This document shows positions 6,298-14,746 of a stretch of 64,000 nucleotides of DNA, in pieces. Under the pieces are notes generated by a model. It had not been told where the DNA came from. It saw nothing but the letters and a program-made list of their open reading frames with translations, and did not search any database. The DNA comes from Chitinophaga sp. XS-30. GTDB lineage: Bacteria; Bacteroidota; Bacteroidia; Chitinophagales; Chitinophagaceae. The stretch is taken from assembly GCF_008086345.1 (NCBI RefSeq), contig NZ_CP043006.1, positions 3,160,032-3,224,031 of the forward strand, written 5' to 3'. The position numbers and the translations under genes were made by a program. Numbering within the stretch: position 1 is the stretch's first letter; each line of letters opens with the position of its first letter.

Positions 6298-8538
6298 TTA
6301 TTGTTTGTTTCGTGCGTCTATATGGAGATTTGTCTTATTGCCTTTAATTGAAACGTTATCTTCCTTCAAATATTGCGAGTACTTGCTTTTAATGTCATCG
6401 GGCTGCTTCTTCCCGTTGATATAGAGGTCATCCCCCTTTTTTTCGATCTCGAACTTTTTGTTCCGGTCAATAAGCTGGTCGCTTTCCAGGTCGTTCAGCA
6501 GCTTATTGACGCTGGAGGAGCGTTTGTTGGCTTCGGCCCTTGCCTGATCCGCCAGGAGCGCATGCCTTTGGGCCAGTTGAGCATGCCGGGCGAGGGCGTC
6601 TTCATTCCGTGTCTTCAAACTGGCCAGCATGGCTTCCTGTTGAGCCCGTAATTCATGCACGCGGGCCATTTGCCGGTCGCGGATGGCCTCCAGTCTCCCG
6701 TGCTCCGCCTGCCGCATGGCTTCCATCTGCTGCGCCCTGATCTCCTGCCAGTTGATCTTTTCAAGCGCTTCCTGCATATTTTTCCGGAGCTTTTCCCAGT
6801 CGGCTTTATCCATTTTCTGATGCAACTCATCCTTTATCTTGTCCCACTGCACTTCCTTCATCTTTTGCTGTACCTCCCTGCTCATTTTGCTCCAGTCCAC
6901 TTTTTTCATGCTTTCGGTGATCTCCTTATTGATCTTGTCCCAGTTCACCTTTTTCATGCCTTCGGCGATCTGCTGGTTGATCTCCCCCCAGTTGACGTTT
7001 TTCATGCTCTCGGCGATATCTTTGTTGATCTTCTCCCAGTCTACCTTTTTCATGCTTTCAGCGATCTGCTGGTTGATCTGGTTCCAGTCCACCTTTTCCA
7101 TGTTTTTCATGATATCGGCGGTGGCCTTTTGGAGTTCCTGTTGTTGCTGCCGCAGCCGGCGGTTCGTTTCCTCCATCCTTTTGCGGTCAGCTTCGGGCAT
7201 TTCCTCAATGCTGTCGTAGGTTTTGACTTCTCCCTTTTCATCCGCGACAATGATCTTCCTTTTTTTGCCGGGAAGGGTGTCCTGGTCAAAATCAAAACTG
7301 AAATCAAAGGTCATGGCAGCCGGCGGGGCAGGGGGAGCTGGCGGCACCGGCGGTTCAGCCGGGGCTGTGGGCAGTTCCGGGGCCGGAGGAGCAGGTGGCA
7401 CAGGCGGCGCAACCGGGGCGGACAGGGAGGCTGCCGCCGGAGGGGCAGGAGACGCAGGAGGAACAGTATCCTTGTCCCGCCTGAAAAAGGTTTTTGCCCC
7501 GGCGGCGCTGTCAGCCGGCGTCAGCCAGGCTATGGATACCAGTCCCACCACAATGATGAGCATGGCGAGGAGACGTTGCGTATAGTTGAGATGTTTCTTT
7601 TTCATTTCCATGATTCTTTTGATGCGGTGAAGTAAATGATGTTTGTCATCTGCCGCCGCCATGGCCATCGGGTTGACTGTAAGCCGGTATTCTTCCAGCG
7701 CAACCAGCGCCCTGGCGTATTGCAGGGGCTGAACGGTGCCTGCTATTACAAGATCGTCGCAGCAATGTTCCCTTTCCAGGCGGATATTTTTCGAGATCCA
7801 CCAGATGAAAGGATTGAAGAACAGGATGGTTTCAACAATGGATTGGAAGATATTCAACAGGTAATCATTACGTTTGATATGCGCCAGCTCATGCAACAGG
7901 ATGGCTTCCAGCTGATCCGGGGCCAAATTGTTGACCATGGCTGCCGGCAGCAGGATAACCGGGCGAAGGAAGCCGATCATCACGGGCACCTGCAGATGCT
8001 TCGAGATCAGCAGCTGAATCTTCCGGGTAATCCCCATCCGCTTTGCCAGCTGGACAAAATGCTGTTCCCATACATCCCCCATCCGGGAGACGTCCCGTTG
8101 CCTGATCTGCCCCAGTTGTGCGAGGTCTATACATAACCTGATGGTCATCACCACTACACCAATGGCGTAGATGGACACCAATACCGGGAAGTACCCCTCC
8201 ATGCCGGGAAGCATCAGCTGCAGGCCACTGGTTTCCTGCGACAGCGATTGTGTAGCCATGGCCAGTGTAGAGGCATCCAGGTTTATCGCCAGCTGTTCTA
8301 TGGCATGTTCTGCCTTGATGAGCGACAACTGGTGAAAGAAAGTATAGGCAAACCATCCGCTGATACCGGCCAGCGAAAGGAACGACAAATGGTATTTGAT
8401 AGCGGCGCTGGCCATGGGCCAGATCTTCAGCACTATTCTCAGGCATGCATACACGCAGAAGGCCTGCCACAAAGAGTGCAACAACGTCCATCCGAAAGCG
8501 CGGATAAGGTCAGTGGTCAATGGTAGCAAGGATGTCAT
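6298..8538 (-). CDS. blaR1: BlaR1/MecR1-like M56 membrane metallopeptidase sensor
   Basis: The 746-residue protein has an N-terminal multi-pass membrane part. A zinc-protease motif HELAH lies near residue 216, followed by the second metal-ligand region (EREHCCDD), which is the M56 signature. A further membrane helix is near residue 325. A Pro/Ala-rich linker follows at about 355-410. About seven consecutive 16-residue repeats lie at about 478-598, most of them with Trp at the same place (MKKVDW, MKNVNW, MKEVQW). The end is a charged coiled coil. Family members cleave the cognate BlaI repressor upon signal. No penicillin-binding sensor domain (SxxK, KTG) is visible, so the signal is probably not a beta-lactam. 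The gene follows blaI by 10 bp. Confidence 0.88.
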   Translation of the reverse strand: MTSLLPLTTDLIRAFGWTLLHSLWQAFCVYACLRIVLKIWPMASAAIKYHLSFLSLAGISGWFAYTFFHQLSLIKAEHAIEQLAINLDASTLAMATQSLSQETSGLQLMLPGMEGYFPVLVSIYAIGVVVMTIRLCIDLAQLGQIRQRDVSRMGDVWEQHFVQLAKRMGITRKIQLLISKHLQVPVMIGFLRPVILLPAAMVNNLAPDQLEAILLHELAHIKRNDYLLNIFQSIVETILFFNPFIWWISKNIRLEREHCCDDLVIAGTVQPLQYARALVALEEYRLTVNPMAMAAADDKHHLLHRIKRIMEMKKKHLNYTQRLLAMLIIVVGLVSIAWLTPADSAAGAKTFFRRDKDTVPPASPAPPAAASLSAPVAPPVPPAPPAPELPTAPAEPPVPPAPPAPPAAMTFDFSFDFDQDTLPGKKRKIIVADEKGEVKTYDSIEEMPEADRKRMEETNRRLRQQQQELQKATADIMKNMEKVDWNQINQQIAESMKKVDWEKINKDIAESMKNVNWGEINQQIAEGMKKVNWDKINKEITESMKKVDWSKMSREVQQKMKEVQWDKIKDELHQKMDKADWEKLRKNMQEALEKINWQEIRAQQMEAMRQAEHGRLEAIRDRQMARVHELRAQQEAMLASLKTRNEDALARHAQLAQRHALLADQARAEANKRSSSVNKLLNDLESDQLIDRNKKFEIEKKGDDLYINGKKQPDDIKSKYSQYLKEDNVSIKGNKTNLHIDARNKQ

Positions 8539-8548
8539 GGCAAAAAGT

Positions 8549-8938
8549 TTAAGATTGCTTTTTTTCCATTTCGTTCAGGTATTGGCGGATCTGCTCCAGT
8601 TCTTCCTGCGAAGAACGGTGGTGGCCCAGGGCCTGCATCACCAGCTGGGTAGCTGAACCGTTAAATACGGTATTGATCATCTTGTTGAGTAACTGCTGCT
8701 GCGTATGCTCCTGCGAAATACTGGCTTCGTAGATATGCGTTTTTGCACTGGCATCCCGCTTCAACAGCCCCTTTTCATGCATGATCTGCATCAGCTTGAG
8801 CGTTGTGGTGTAACCAGCCTCTTTGCTTTGCTCCAGTATTTCATGCACTTCCCTCACCGTACTGGCCCCGCGTTCCCACAAAATGCCCAGTATCTCCAAC
8901 TCACTTTCCGTTGGTCTGATCTGCTTGTTCATAATCAA
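8549..8938 (-). CDS. blaI: BlaI/MecI/CopY-family transcriptional repressor
   Basis: The 129-residue winged-helix protein begins IRPTESELEILGILWERGASTVREV, the typical BlaI N terminus. It continues with GYTTTLKLMQIMHEKGLLKRD, the recognition helix and wing. The C-terminal helices (from LLNKMINTVF to the end) serve dimerisation. The partner protease gene is directly downstream. Two TACGA-N6-TCGTA inverted repeats overlap the promoter, so autorepression relieved by proteolysis is expected. The start could be the second Met (MNKQ), two codons in. Confidence 0.95.
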   Translation of the reverse strand: MIMNKQIRPTESELEILGILWERGASTVREVHEILEQSKEAGYTTTLKLMQIMHEKGLLKRDASAKTHIYEASISQEHTQQQLLNKMINTVFNGSATQLVMQALGHHRSSQEELEQIRQYLNEMEKKQS

Positions 8939-8958
8939 AATTTATAATGATCCTGTTC

Positions 8959-8974
8959 TACGAATATCTTCGTA
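8959..8974. promoter_or_regulatory. Putative BlaI operator 1
   Basis: TACGA-ATATCT-TCGTA is an inverted repeat with perfect 5-bp arms. It lies over the predicted transcription start of blaI, 21 bp upstream of its start codon. The same arms and spacing recur at 8983-8998. Confidence 0.75.
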
Positions 8975-8976
8975 AA

Positions 8977-9006
8977 CAAATGTACGATACTTTTCGTAAT
9001 GACAAA
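8977..9006 (-). promoter_or_regulatory. blaI promoter, Bacteroidota type
   Basis: On the minus strand the -33 element TTTG (9006 to 9003) and the -7 element TACATTTG (8984 to 8977) are separated by 18 nt. This is close to the published Bacteroidota consensus. Transcription would begin near 8970. Both BlaI-type operators overlap this promoter. Confidence 0.75.
8983..8998. promoter_or_regulatory. Putative BlaI operator 2
   Basis: TACGA-TACTTT-TCGTA repeats the arms of operator 1, with centres 24 bp apart. It fills the spacer between the -33 and -7 elements and touches the -7 element, where a bound repressor would block polymerase. Confidence 0.75.
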
Positions 9007-9075
9007 ATATAGGGGGATATTTTTATTTAAATGGCGGAAGAATGGGAGGAATGGCGGGGAAGGGGGGAAATGAAA

Positions 9076-9121
9076 AAGGCTGACTAAAAGCGCGGCGATA
9101 TTTTCACTTTGCTTTTAGTCA
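9076..9121 (-). terminator. Stem-loop at the end of the TonB receptor operon
   Basis: The 11-bp perfect arms TGACTAAAAGC (9081-9091) and GCTTTTAGTCA (9111-9121) have a 19-nt loop. On the minus strand the stem is followed by GCCTTTTTC. It lies between the last operon gene and the blaI promoter. Confidence 0.65.
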
Positions 9122-9173
9122 ACCTGTGGAGTCGGCCTGTGGAGTCACCCTCCGGATAAATTTTGTCTGCGGA

Positions 9174-9794
9174 CTAGAAACGTCCGGCTTTCAGCGTAAA
9201 ATGCGCTGCTGGACCGCTCAGCTGGCTGTCAGTGATGCCGGCGGTGCTGGAGCCGCTGATGAAGCGGTAGGAGCCGCCAACGGCTATACGCAGATAGTTG
9301 GTGATATTCATTTCAAAGTTGACATGCGGCTCGCCAACAAAGAAACCGCTGTAGTCCCATTCGGTATTATTTTCATCAAACCCGTGATAGCGCTCGCTTT
9401 TATATACGCCTCCGCCTCCGATCAGCGCACCTACGGCAATATGGAACAGCTTATCCGAATTAATAGTGTATTCCGGTACGAACCCTGTGTACCACATGTT
9501 CCAGTATTGGGTGGCGCTGCCGGGTATGGACAGGGCGGGCGCTTCGATATTGTTGACCAGCGCGTAGGCCCCGGCTCCCAGCATCATACGGCTGTTGAGC
9601 ATCACCCCGGCATACCCGCCGAGCAGAATGGCGCTTTTGTCGTTAAAAGTGGTGTACTTGATCGTGGGCGCACCGAAACCGCCGACCCGGATGCGGGATT
9701 TGCCGGCAAGGCTTTCGATCTTCCCTTCCTGCGCCTGCACGGAGCAGGTCAGTAGTAATGCTGTTATGGCCAGCAGCCATGTTCTTTGTTGCAT
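9174..9794 (-). CDS. Outer-membrane beta-barrel protein of unknown function
   Basis: The 206-residue protein has a signal peptide (MQQRTWLLAITALLLTCSVQAQ). It then shows alternating Gly- and aromatic-rich strands (GGYAGVMLNS, MMLGAGAYALV, FHIAVGALIGGGGV, YLRIAVGGSYRF) and ends in a strand closing with Phe (FTLKAGRF). This is the pattern of a small eight-stranded barrel. It is the third gene of the operon after the TonB receptor and the DUF4249 lipoprotein, 18 bp downstream of the latter. A role in the same surface uptake complex is inferred from position only. I do not recognise a named family. Confidence 0.75.
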   Translation of the reverse strand: MQQRTWLLAITALLLTCSVQAQEGKIESLAGKSRIRVGGFGAPTIKYTTFNDKSAILLGGYAGVMLNSRMMLGAGAYALVNNIEAPALSIPGSATQYWNMWYTGFVPEYTINSDKLFHIAVGALIGGGGVYKSERYHGFDENNTEWDYSGFFVGEPHVNFEMNITNYLRIAVGGSYRFISGSSTAGITDSQLSGPAAHFTLKAGRF

Positions 9795-9812
9795 ATCAGT
9801 GGAATTTCGGGA

Positions 9813-10682
9813 TTATCTGATCACTTTTTCTTTATAATTCACGCTTGACGCACCGAACCAGCCCAGCACCCGCGCTTCGCTGGCGGCATTGGTATTCACG
9901 AGATTGCTTTTCACATTCTGCAGAATGGTAGCGAACAGCCCGCCATTTTCCAGCTGCGATTCCACATGCGTCAGAAAGGTATGGCTGGCCTTGGTGCAGG
10001 AAGCGATCCGTACAATAACGGTCTCATTCAGCTGGTAAGGCTTGTCGAATTCCGTAATGCCTTCGCTGATGGGAACGATGAACGCGGAGCTGTCTGCCAT
10101 GTTCTCATTGAACGCGCCGTCGATGGCAAATACATCGGCTTCGCGTTTGTCAAGCGTATTACGGTAGCTGCGGATCCAGTAATAGTCCGTTTGCCCGGGC
10201 AGATCCCTGCCGTGAAAGCTTGCGTAGTAACCTTCCTCATTGCTTGCAGCATCCTCTTTCGATTTGTATTCATAGGTGATGGAATCGATCACCGGCACAT
10301 TGCGGATGGTATCTATGGCTTCAAAAACCTCGGTTCCCAGCGTTATCCGCAACCTGTAGGCATGATTGAGCTGGCCGATGCTGTTGCCTGCCCCGGGATC
10401 ATAACTGTACAGGCCATTGGCAAACGTAAAGTCATACGTGATGCCGTCCGTCAGGTCCGTAAGGGTGACTACAGCGTCATCCACTATCGGTGCGGGTTGG
10501 GTGCTGGTATATGGCGCGGTTTGCGTAATGCGGATATCCTGCCGGCCGGGGGCATTGGTGATCCAGGCATCCACCACGGTAAAGGTCTTGCCTTCCGGAA
10601 CCTCCAGGTCTATAACATCTTCGCAGGCGGTAAAGCCCGCTGCGGCAATGAGTATAGTGATGATGCTGACGGTCCTTTTCAT
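9813..10682 (-). CDS. DUF4249-domain lipoprotein
   Basis: The protein of 289 residues starts MKRTVSIITILIAAAG and has the lipobox FTAC followed by EDVIDLEVPEG, the typical DUF4249 N terminus. The domain fills the rest (TFTVVDAWITNAPGRQDIRITQ, DAVVTLTDLTDG and so on). An upstream ATG at 10709 would add nine residues. The internal Met fits the signal peptide better. DUF4249 proteins are surface lipoproteins encoded beside TonB-dependent receptors with CarboxypepD_reg domains. They probably act as SusD-like partners. The receptor gene is directly upstream on the same strand. Confidence 0.9.
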   Translation of the reverse strand: MKRTVSIITILIAAAGFTACEDVIDLEVPEGKTFTVVDAWITNAPGRQDIRITQTAPYTSTQPAPIVDDAVVTLTDLTDGITYDFTFANGLYSYDPGAGNSIGQLNHAYRLRITLGTEVFEAIDTIRNVPVIDSITYEYKSKEDAASNEEGYYASFHGRDLPGQTDYYWIRSYRNTLDKREADVFAIDGAFNENMADSSAFIVPISEGITEFDKPYQLNETVIVRIASCTKASHTFLTHVESQLENGGLFATILQNVKSNLVNTNAASEARVLGWFGASSVNYKEKVIR

Positions 10683-10711
10683 TGGTAAAAATTTATGCAG
10701 ACGTTTCATGA

Positions 10712-13096
10712 TCAGAATTTAAAATTATAAGTAATACCCGGGATGATGGAGCCGATGATGGAAAGGCGCACGGCTTCCTTCTGCTCCGGATTGTCCGGAT
10801 TCTGCCTGAAATACACGGTATAGGCATTCCGGCGGGCATACACATTATACAGTGAAAACACCCATTCTCCTTTCCAGCGCTTTTCCTGCTTGCCTTTCAG
10901 GGTAAAGGAAAGGTCCAGGCGGTGGAAAGGAGCGAGGCGGTAGTTATTGCGTTTTTCGGTCGTGTTGTAGGGAATGTCCCAGTCCTGGTACTCCATTCTT
11001 GCATCTGCAAAAGTGGCCGGCGTACCGGAGGCGAATACCCAGTTGGCCCCGAGGCTGGTGCGTTTGGAAAATTCGTGGGATACCACCAGGTTCACATTAT
11101 GCGTACGGTCGTACCTGTTCAGGAACCATTCGTTTTTGCTGATGCCGGGCGTCTGCCGTTCCGTGCGGGAGAGCGTATAGCTGAGCCAGCCCGTGGTTTT
11201 GCCGATATCTCTTTTGGCATAGATCTCCAGGCCGTAGGCTCGGCCTTTAGCAGCCAGCAGATCGGCTTCCAGCTGCTCATTGAGATACATGTCCGCATTA
11301 TCAATAAAGTCAAGCTGATCCTTCATTGTTTTATAGAACACCTCTGCGGATATCTCGAATTTATCGCCCGGCGCATTGTAGAAATAACCGGCGGTCACCT
11401 GGTCGGTCACCTGTGGTTTTACGTTATTGCTCACCGGCGTCCAGATGTCAACAGGTGTTGGAGAAGCTGTAGTGCTCAGCTGATGCATGTATTGCGCCGT
11501 ACGGGCGTAAGATACCTTTACGGATGATGTGGTGTTCAGGCCGTAACGGGCGGAGAGGCGCGGCTCCAGGAAATAATAGTCCGCAATGGTCTTGCCCGCG
11601 GCAAAGTCTTCCGTACTGACCAGGCGTTTGCGGATTCCCGGTGTGGTATCAGCATAATGGAAAGCAGTGCCTTTGCCGATGAACTGAAAACCGGAGAAGC
11701 GCAGACCGTATTGCATGCCGAACTTCGGGGTCGGTTTCCATTCATGGTCCAGGTACAGTGCAGATTCCACGGCGTTCTTGTTCCGCAGGTTGATCTCGCT
11801 GGACCGCTCGTCTTCCCGGGCAATGCTTCTGCCGGGTTTGAAAGTATAGTAGGTGGACTGCAGCCCGAAATGCAGCGTGTTTTTCGTATTGATGTAGTAA
11901 GTGAAGGAAGGTTTCACACCATAGTTGATGATGTTGGACACCCAGTTGAACTGCTGCTGTACAGCATCGGATTCGCCGCTTTTAAACTCAAGGCTGTAGT
12001 CGTATTTGGTGTAGTAGGTAGACAGGTTGAGGAAAAGACGGCTGTTGAAGATGTGGTTCCAGCGCACGGTAGCGGTGGTATTCCCCCAGTTCATATCTGC
12101 TTCGCTGCCGAAGCCGAATACATCCCGGCCAAGATATCCGCTTACAAAAAGGGTATTGTTCTGGTTCAGCTTGAAGTTGGCCTTCGCGGTAAGATCGTAG
12201 AAGTACAGCTTGGTATCTTCCATGTCCCCCTTGAGGAAGGGTTTCATCAGTATATCCATGTAGGAGCGCCTTCCGGCGATGATGAAAGAGGACTGGTCTT
12301 TTTTGATCGGCCCTTCAATGGCGAGGCGGCTGAAGATATTACCGATGCCGCCGGTCACGCCCAGGCGCTGATCGTTCCCGTCCTTCATCCGGATGTCGAG
12401 TACGGACGCGGTCCTGCCGCCGTATTCCGCCGGAAAACCGCCCTTGATAAGGTTGATGTTCTTCACGGCATCAGGGTTGAAAACGGAGAAGAAGCCGAGC
12501 ATATGCGTGGAGTTGTACAGGGGTGCTTCATCGAGCAGGATGAGGTTCTCGTCCTGTGCGCCGCCGCGTACGTTGAAACCCGCAGCCCCTTCGCCTACCG
12601 TGTTCACGCCCGGCAGGGTCTGGATGGTGCGCAATACGTCCACCTCGCCCATCAGTGTGGGCAATTTTTTGATCTCGGCAATATCCAGCTTGTTGAGACT
12701 GGTATTGAGCGTATTGATGTTCTTTTCCTGGTGTTTGCTGGTGATCACCACCTCGTTCAACTGGCGGTCTGCCTGTGCCAGCCGGATATCTTTCCGGATG
12801 TTTTCGCGCAGGTTGATGGTGACCTTCGTCGGCGCGTAGCCGATATAGGAGTATTGCAGCTCATGTGTGCCGGCCGGCAGTGTGAGGGAATAAAACCCGT
12901 ATTCATTGGTCACGGTGCCCATGGTAGTGCCGCTTTTACCAATGGAAATGCCGATAAGGGACTCGCCGGACTGTTCGTCCTTTACATATCCGCTGATCGT
13001 GTAACGTTGCTGCTGGGCGGCGGCAGGTTGAACCTGCAGCATGGTGAGGCAGAGCAACAGGAGTGTACAGGCTGTGCTTTTAAAGGGCCTTGACAT
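10712..13096 (-). CDS. TonB-dependent outer-membrane receptor with carboxypeptidase-regulatory-like domain
   Basis: The protein of about 794 residues has a signal peptide (MSRPFKSTACTLLLLCLTML). A CarboxypepD_reg-like domain follows (YTISGYVKDEQSGESLIGIS), then a plug domain (TLPGVNTVGEGAAGFNVRGG, then NLILLDEAPLYN). The 22-strand barrel ends in the typical aromatic terminal strand (IPGITYNFKF). It imports an unknown ligand across the outer membrane using TonB energy. The frame extends 30 codons upstream to 13186, but the Met at 13096 begins the signal peptide. It is the first gene of an operon with the DUF4249 lipoprotein and a barrel protein. Confidence 0.93.
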   Translation of the reverse strand: MSRPFKSTACTLLLLCLTMLQVQPAAAQQQRYTISGYVKDEQSGESLIGISIGKSGTTMGTVTNEYGFYSLTLPAGTHELQYSYIGYAPTKVTINLRENIRKDIRLAQADRQLNEVVITSKHQEKNINTLNTSLNKLDIAEIKKLPTLMGEVDVLRTIQTLPGVNTVGEGAAGFNVRGGAQDENLILLDEAPLYNSTHMLGFFSVFNPDAVKNINLIKGGFPAEYGGRTASVLDIRMKDGNDQRLGVTGGIGNIFSRLAIEGPIKKDQSSFIIAGRRSYMDILMKPFLKGDMEDTKLYFYDLTAKANFKLNQNNTLFVSGYLGRDVFGFGSEADMNWGNTTATVRWNHIFNSRLFLNLSTYYTKYDYSLEFKSGESDAVQQQFNWVSNIINYGVKPSFTYYINTKNTLHFGLQSTYYTFKPGRSIAREDERSSEINLRNKNAVESALYLDHEWKPTPKFGMQYGLRFSGFQFIGKGTAFHYADTTPGIRKRLVSTEDFAAGKTIADYYFLEPRLSARYGLNTTSSVKVSYARTAQYMHQLSTTASPTPVDIWTPVSNNVKPQVTDQVTAGYFYNAPGDKFEISAEVFYKTMKDQLDFIDNADMYLNEQLEADLLAAKGRAYGLEIYAKRDIGKTTGWLSYTLSRTERQTPGISKNEWFLNRYDRTHNVNLVVSHEFSKRTSLGANWVFASGTPATFADARMEYQDWDIPYNTTEKRNNYRLAPFHRLDLSFTLKGKQEKRWKGEWVFSLYNVYARRNAYTVYFRQNPDNPEQKEAVRLSIIGSIIPGITYNFKF

Positions 13097-13363
13097 AAGG
13101 GACAATATTTTTTGTTTTTTCTGACGGCCTGATGGAACGCCAGGTAAAGATTCCCCTGTTTGTAAACATTGACATGGGTGCTTCATAATTGGTTTTCAGG
13201 TTTTTAGCTTTCCGTTAATGAAAAGCAGGTCTGCTTTATGGAGATATGACGTGCAAAAGAGGAGTTACCCCTACAGGGAACAAATAATTCACATGCAGGA
13301 AAAACGGTGGTCGCTGACCAATATCATATTTTATCCGTTAAAAAAGGTGCAATTTGATATGGT

Positions 13364-13573
13364 TTAATCCAGCTGGGAACAATGGTAGCCGAGACTGCGC
13401 ACGAAGGAGATCAGTTGTTCTTCTTCCAGTTGGTGCCCAACGACCCGCAACACCCTGTCGCAGTCCTCCAGGTCTACCGTACAGGCGGTGGGGTTGAAAT
13501 GTCCGGCAATGGCGTTGACAACCGTGTTTTTATCTTGTTGGGTATTGATGTTTGTTTTGAAGATGCCGATCAT
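13364..13573 (-). CDS. Small HMA-like (heavy-metal-associated fold) protein
   Basis: The 69-residue protein begins MIGIFKTNINTQQDKNTVVN and continues with VDLEDCDRVLRVVG. This is the beta-alpha-beta order of small HMA-like proteins found beside AraC regulators in Bacteroidota. The metal-binding CxxC motif is absent, so metal transfer is doubtful. The open frame extends far upstream, but that part is antisense to the AraC gene and is not believable. The gene is divergent from the AraC gene, with 93 bp between the starts and two 19-bp direct repeats in that interval. Confidence 0.65.
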   Translation of the reverse strand: MIGIFKTNINTQQDKNTVVNAIAGHFNPTACTVDLEDCDRVLRVVGHQLEEEQLISFVRSLGYHCSQLD

Positions 13574-13626
13574 GTGCCTGAATTGAATAGTTTTACACAA
13601 AATTCGCCTCCATCTTCGTTTTGAGG

Positions 13627-13666
13627 TTATACAAAACGGATTATTTTTTATACAAAACGGATTATT
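13627..13666. promoter_or_regulatory. Pair of 19-bp direct repeats ending at the AraC gene start codon
   Basis: TTATACAAAACGGATTATT occurs at 13627-13645 and again, identically, at 13648-13666. The 21-bp period equals two helical turns, as expected for AraC-type operators bound on one face. The second copy ends at the base before the ATG. Autoregulation of the AraC protein, or control of the divergent small gene, is inferred. Confidence 0.6.
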
Positions 13667-14665
13667 ATGCCAGTTACGATCAGGAATGACGCCATGGATG
13701 TGCTTTTTCACAGCGATGAAACCTTTGAGAGGGCGCCTGCGGCATCCCATGATATAGAAGAGCATATCCACCGGCTGGACTATGATTTTGGCAATGCGCA
13801 GTTCCGGGAAATAGCCTTTGAAGGGTTCGTGATCGGCTACGGCGATATGCAGGTGCATCAGCGTCTGCATGTAGAGGCGAAGGAACCGCAACAATATGTT
13901 GGAACACATTTTATGCTGAAGGGAGAAATCACCTCCAGGGTAAATGGTGTGGTGGACAAGCTGACCACTTCCAGCCGCCAGTATAATATGTTATATATGC
14001 CTGACCTGGATGAATCCATGCTGGTTGAGCAGCAACCGAAGATGAAGATCTTCGGCCTGTCATTCACATCTAAAAAATTCATTGAACTGGCTATGGCGAA
14101 CAATGGGCCGGTGCTGGACAGGTTCGCGGAAAAAGTGGAGAACCGCAAACCGGTATATTTCGATCACGGAATGCATATCACGCCGCGGATGATGCGGGTG
14201 ATCGAAGAAGTGCACCAGTGCAATTTCAAAGGAGGGCTGAAAAAGCTTTTCCTGCAGTCGAAAGCCATTGAACTGCTGGCGCTGCAATGCGAGCAGGCCG
14301 AGCAGGAGGAGCGGGGAAGTTACAAGGCAGCCGCGGTATCCCGCACGGATGAAGAAAAGATCTATCATGCGCGCGACCTGCTGATCGCCAGTTCGCAGGA
14401 ACCGCCTTCGCTGAATGAATTGGCGCGGAAGGCCGGGTTGAACGAGTTCAAGCTGAAGAGCGGATTCAAAAAAGTATTTGACAACACCGTGTTCGGCTAT
14501 CTGAGCGATTACCGCCTGGAGCAGGCGAGAGAGATGGTGGATGAAGGGAGGAAGTCGTTCACTGACATCGCAGATGAACTGGGATATTCGTCTCCGCAGC
14601 ACTTCAGCCTGGCGTTCCGGAAAAAGTTCGGGATAAGCCCGCGGGAGGCGAAAGGGAAAGGGTAG
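13667..14665 (+). CDS. AraC-family transcriptional regulator
   Basis: The 332-residue protein has an N-terminal ligand or sensing domain of about 220 residues of the PchR-like type. A C-terminal double HTH follows: SLNELARKAGLNEFKLKSGFKKVFDNTVFGYL as the first helix-turn-helix and SFTDIADELGYSSPQHFSLAFRKKFGISPREAK as the second. The ligand is unknown. Regulators of this kind in Bacteroidota often sit beside small HMA-like proteins, as here. The ATG directly follows two direct repeats that are probable operators. A strong terminator, shared with the convergent hppA gene, lies 26 bp after the stop. Confidence 0.92.
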   Translation: MPVTIRNDAMDVLFHSDETFERAPAASHDIEEHIHRLDYDFGNAQFREIAFEGFVIGYGDMQVHQRLHVEAKEPQQYVGTHFMLKGEITSRVNGVVDKLTTSSRQYNMLYMPDLDESMLVEQQPKMKIFGLSFTSKKFIELAMANNGPVLDRFAEKVENRKPVYFDHGMHITPRMMRVIEEVHQCNFKGGLKKLFLQSKAIELLALQCEQAEQEERGSYKAAAVSRTDEEKIYHARDLLIASSQEPPSLNELARKAGLNEFKLKSGFKKVFDNTVFGYLSDYRLEQAREMVDEGRKSFTDIADELGYSSPQHFSLAFRKKFGISPREAKGKG

Positions 14666-14690
14666 TGTTCCCGTGTCAGTTGCCCGAATA

Positions 14691-14731
14691 AGAGAGGGGC
14701 TGTCCAAACGTTCTGGACAGCCCCTCTCTTT
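14691..14731. terminator. Bidirectional terminator between the AraC gene and hppA
   Basis: A perfect 15-bp stem (AGAGAGGGGCTGTCC / GGACAGCCCCTCTCT) has a 9-nt loop. It is followed by TTTATTTT on the plus strand and by TTATTC on the minus strand. It serves two convergent genes. Confidence 0.88.
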
Positions 14732-14746
14732 ATTTTGGTAAAACGG

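Noticed and set aside
9121-9147. Short direct repeat CCTGTGGAGTC twice
   Set aside because: Only two copies of 11 bp next to a terminator; no further structure.
11657-13093. 478-codon open frame opposite the TonB receptor gene
   Set aside because: It is exactly antisense to a well-supported receptor with signal peptide, plug and barrel. The translated product has no family features.
13574-13909. N-terminal extension of the small HMA-like gene
   Set aside because: The extension is antisense to the AraC gene and its control repeats. The conserved part begins at the Met at 13573.
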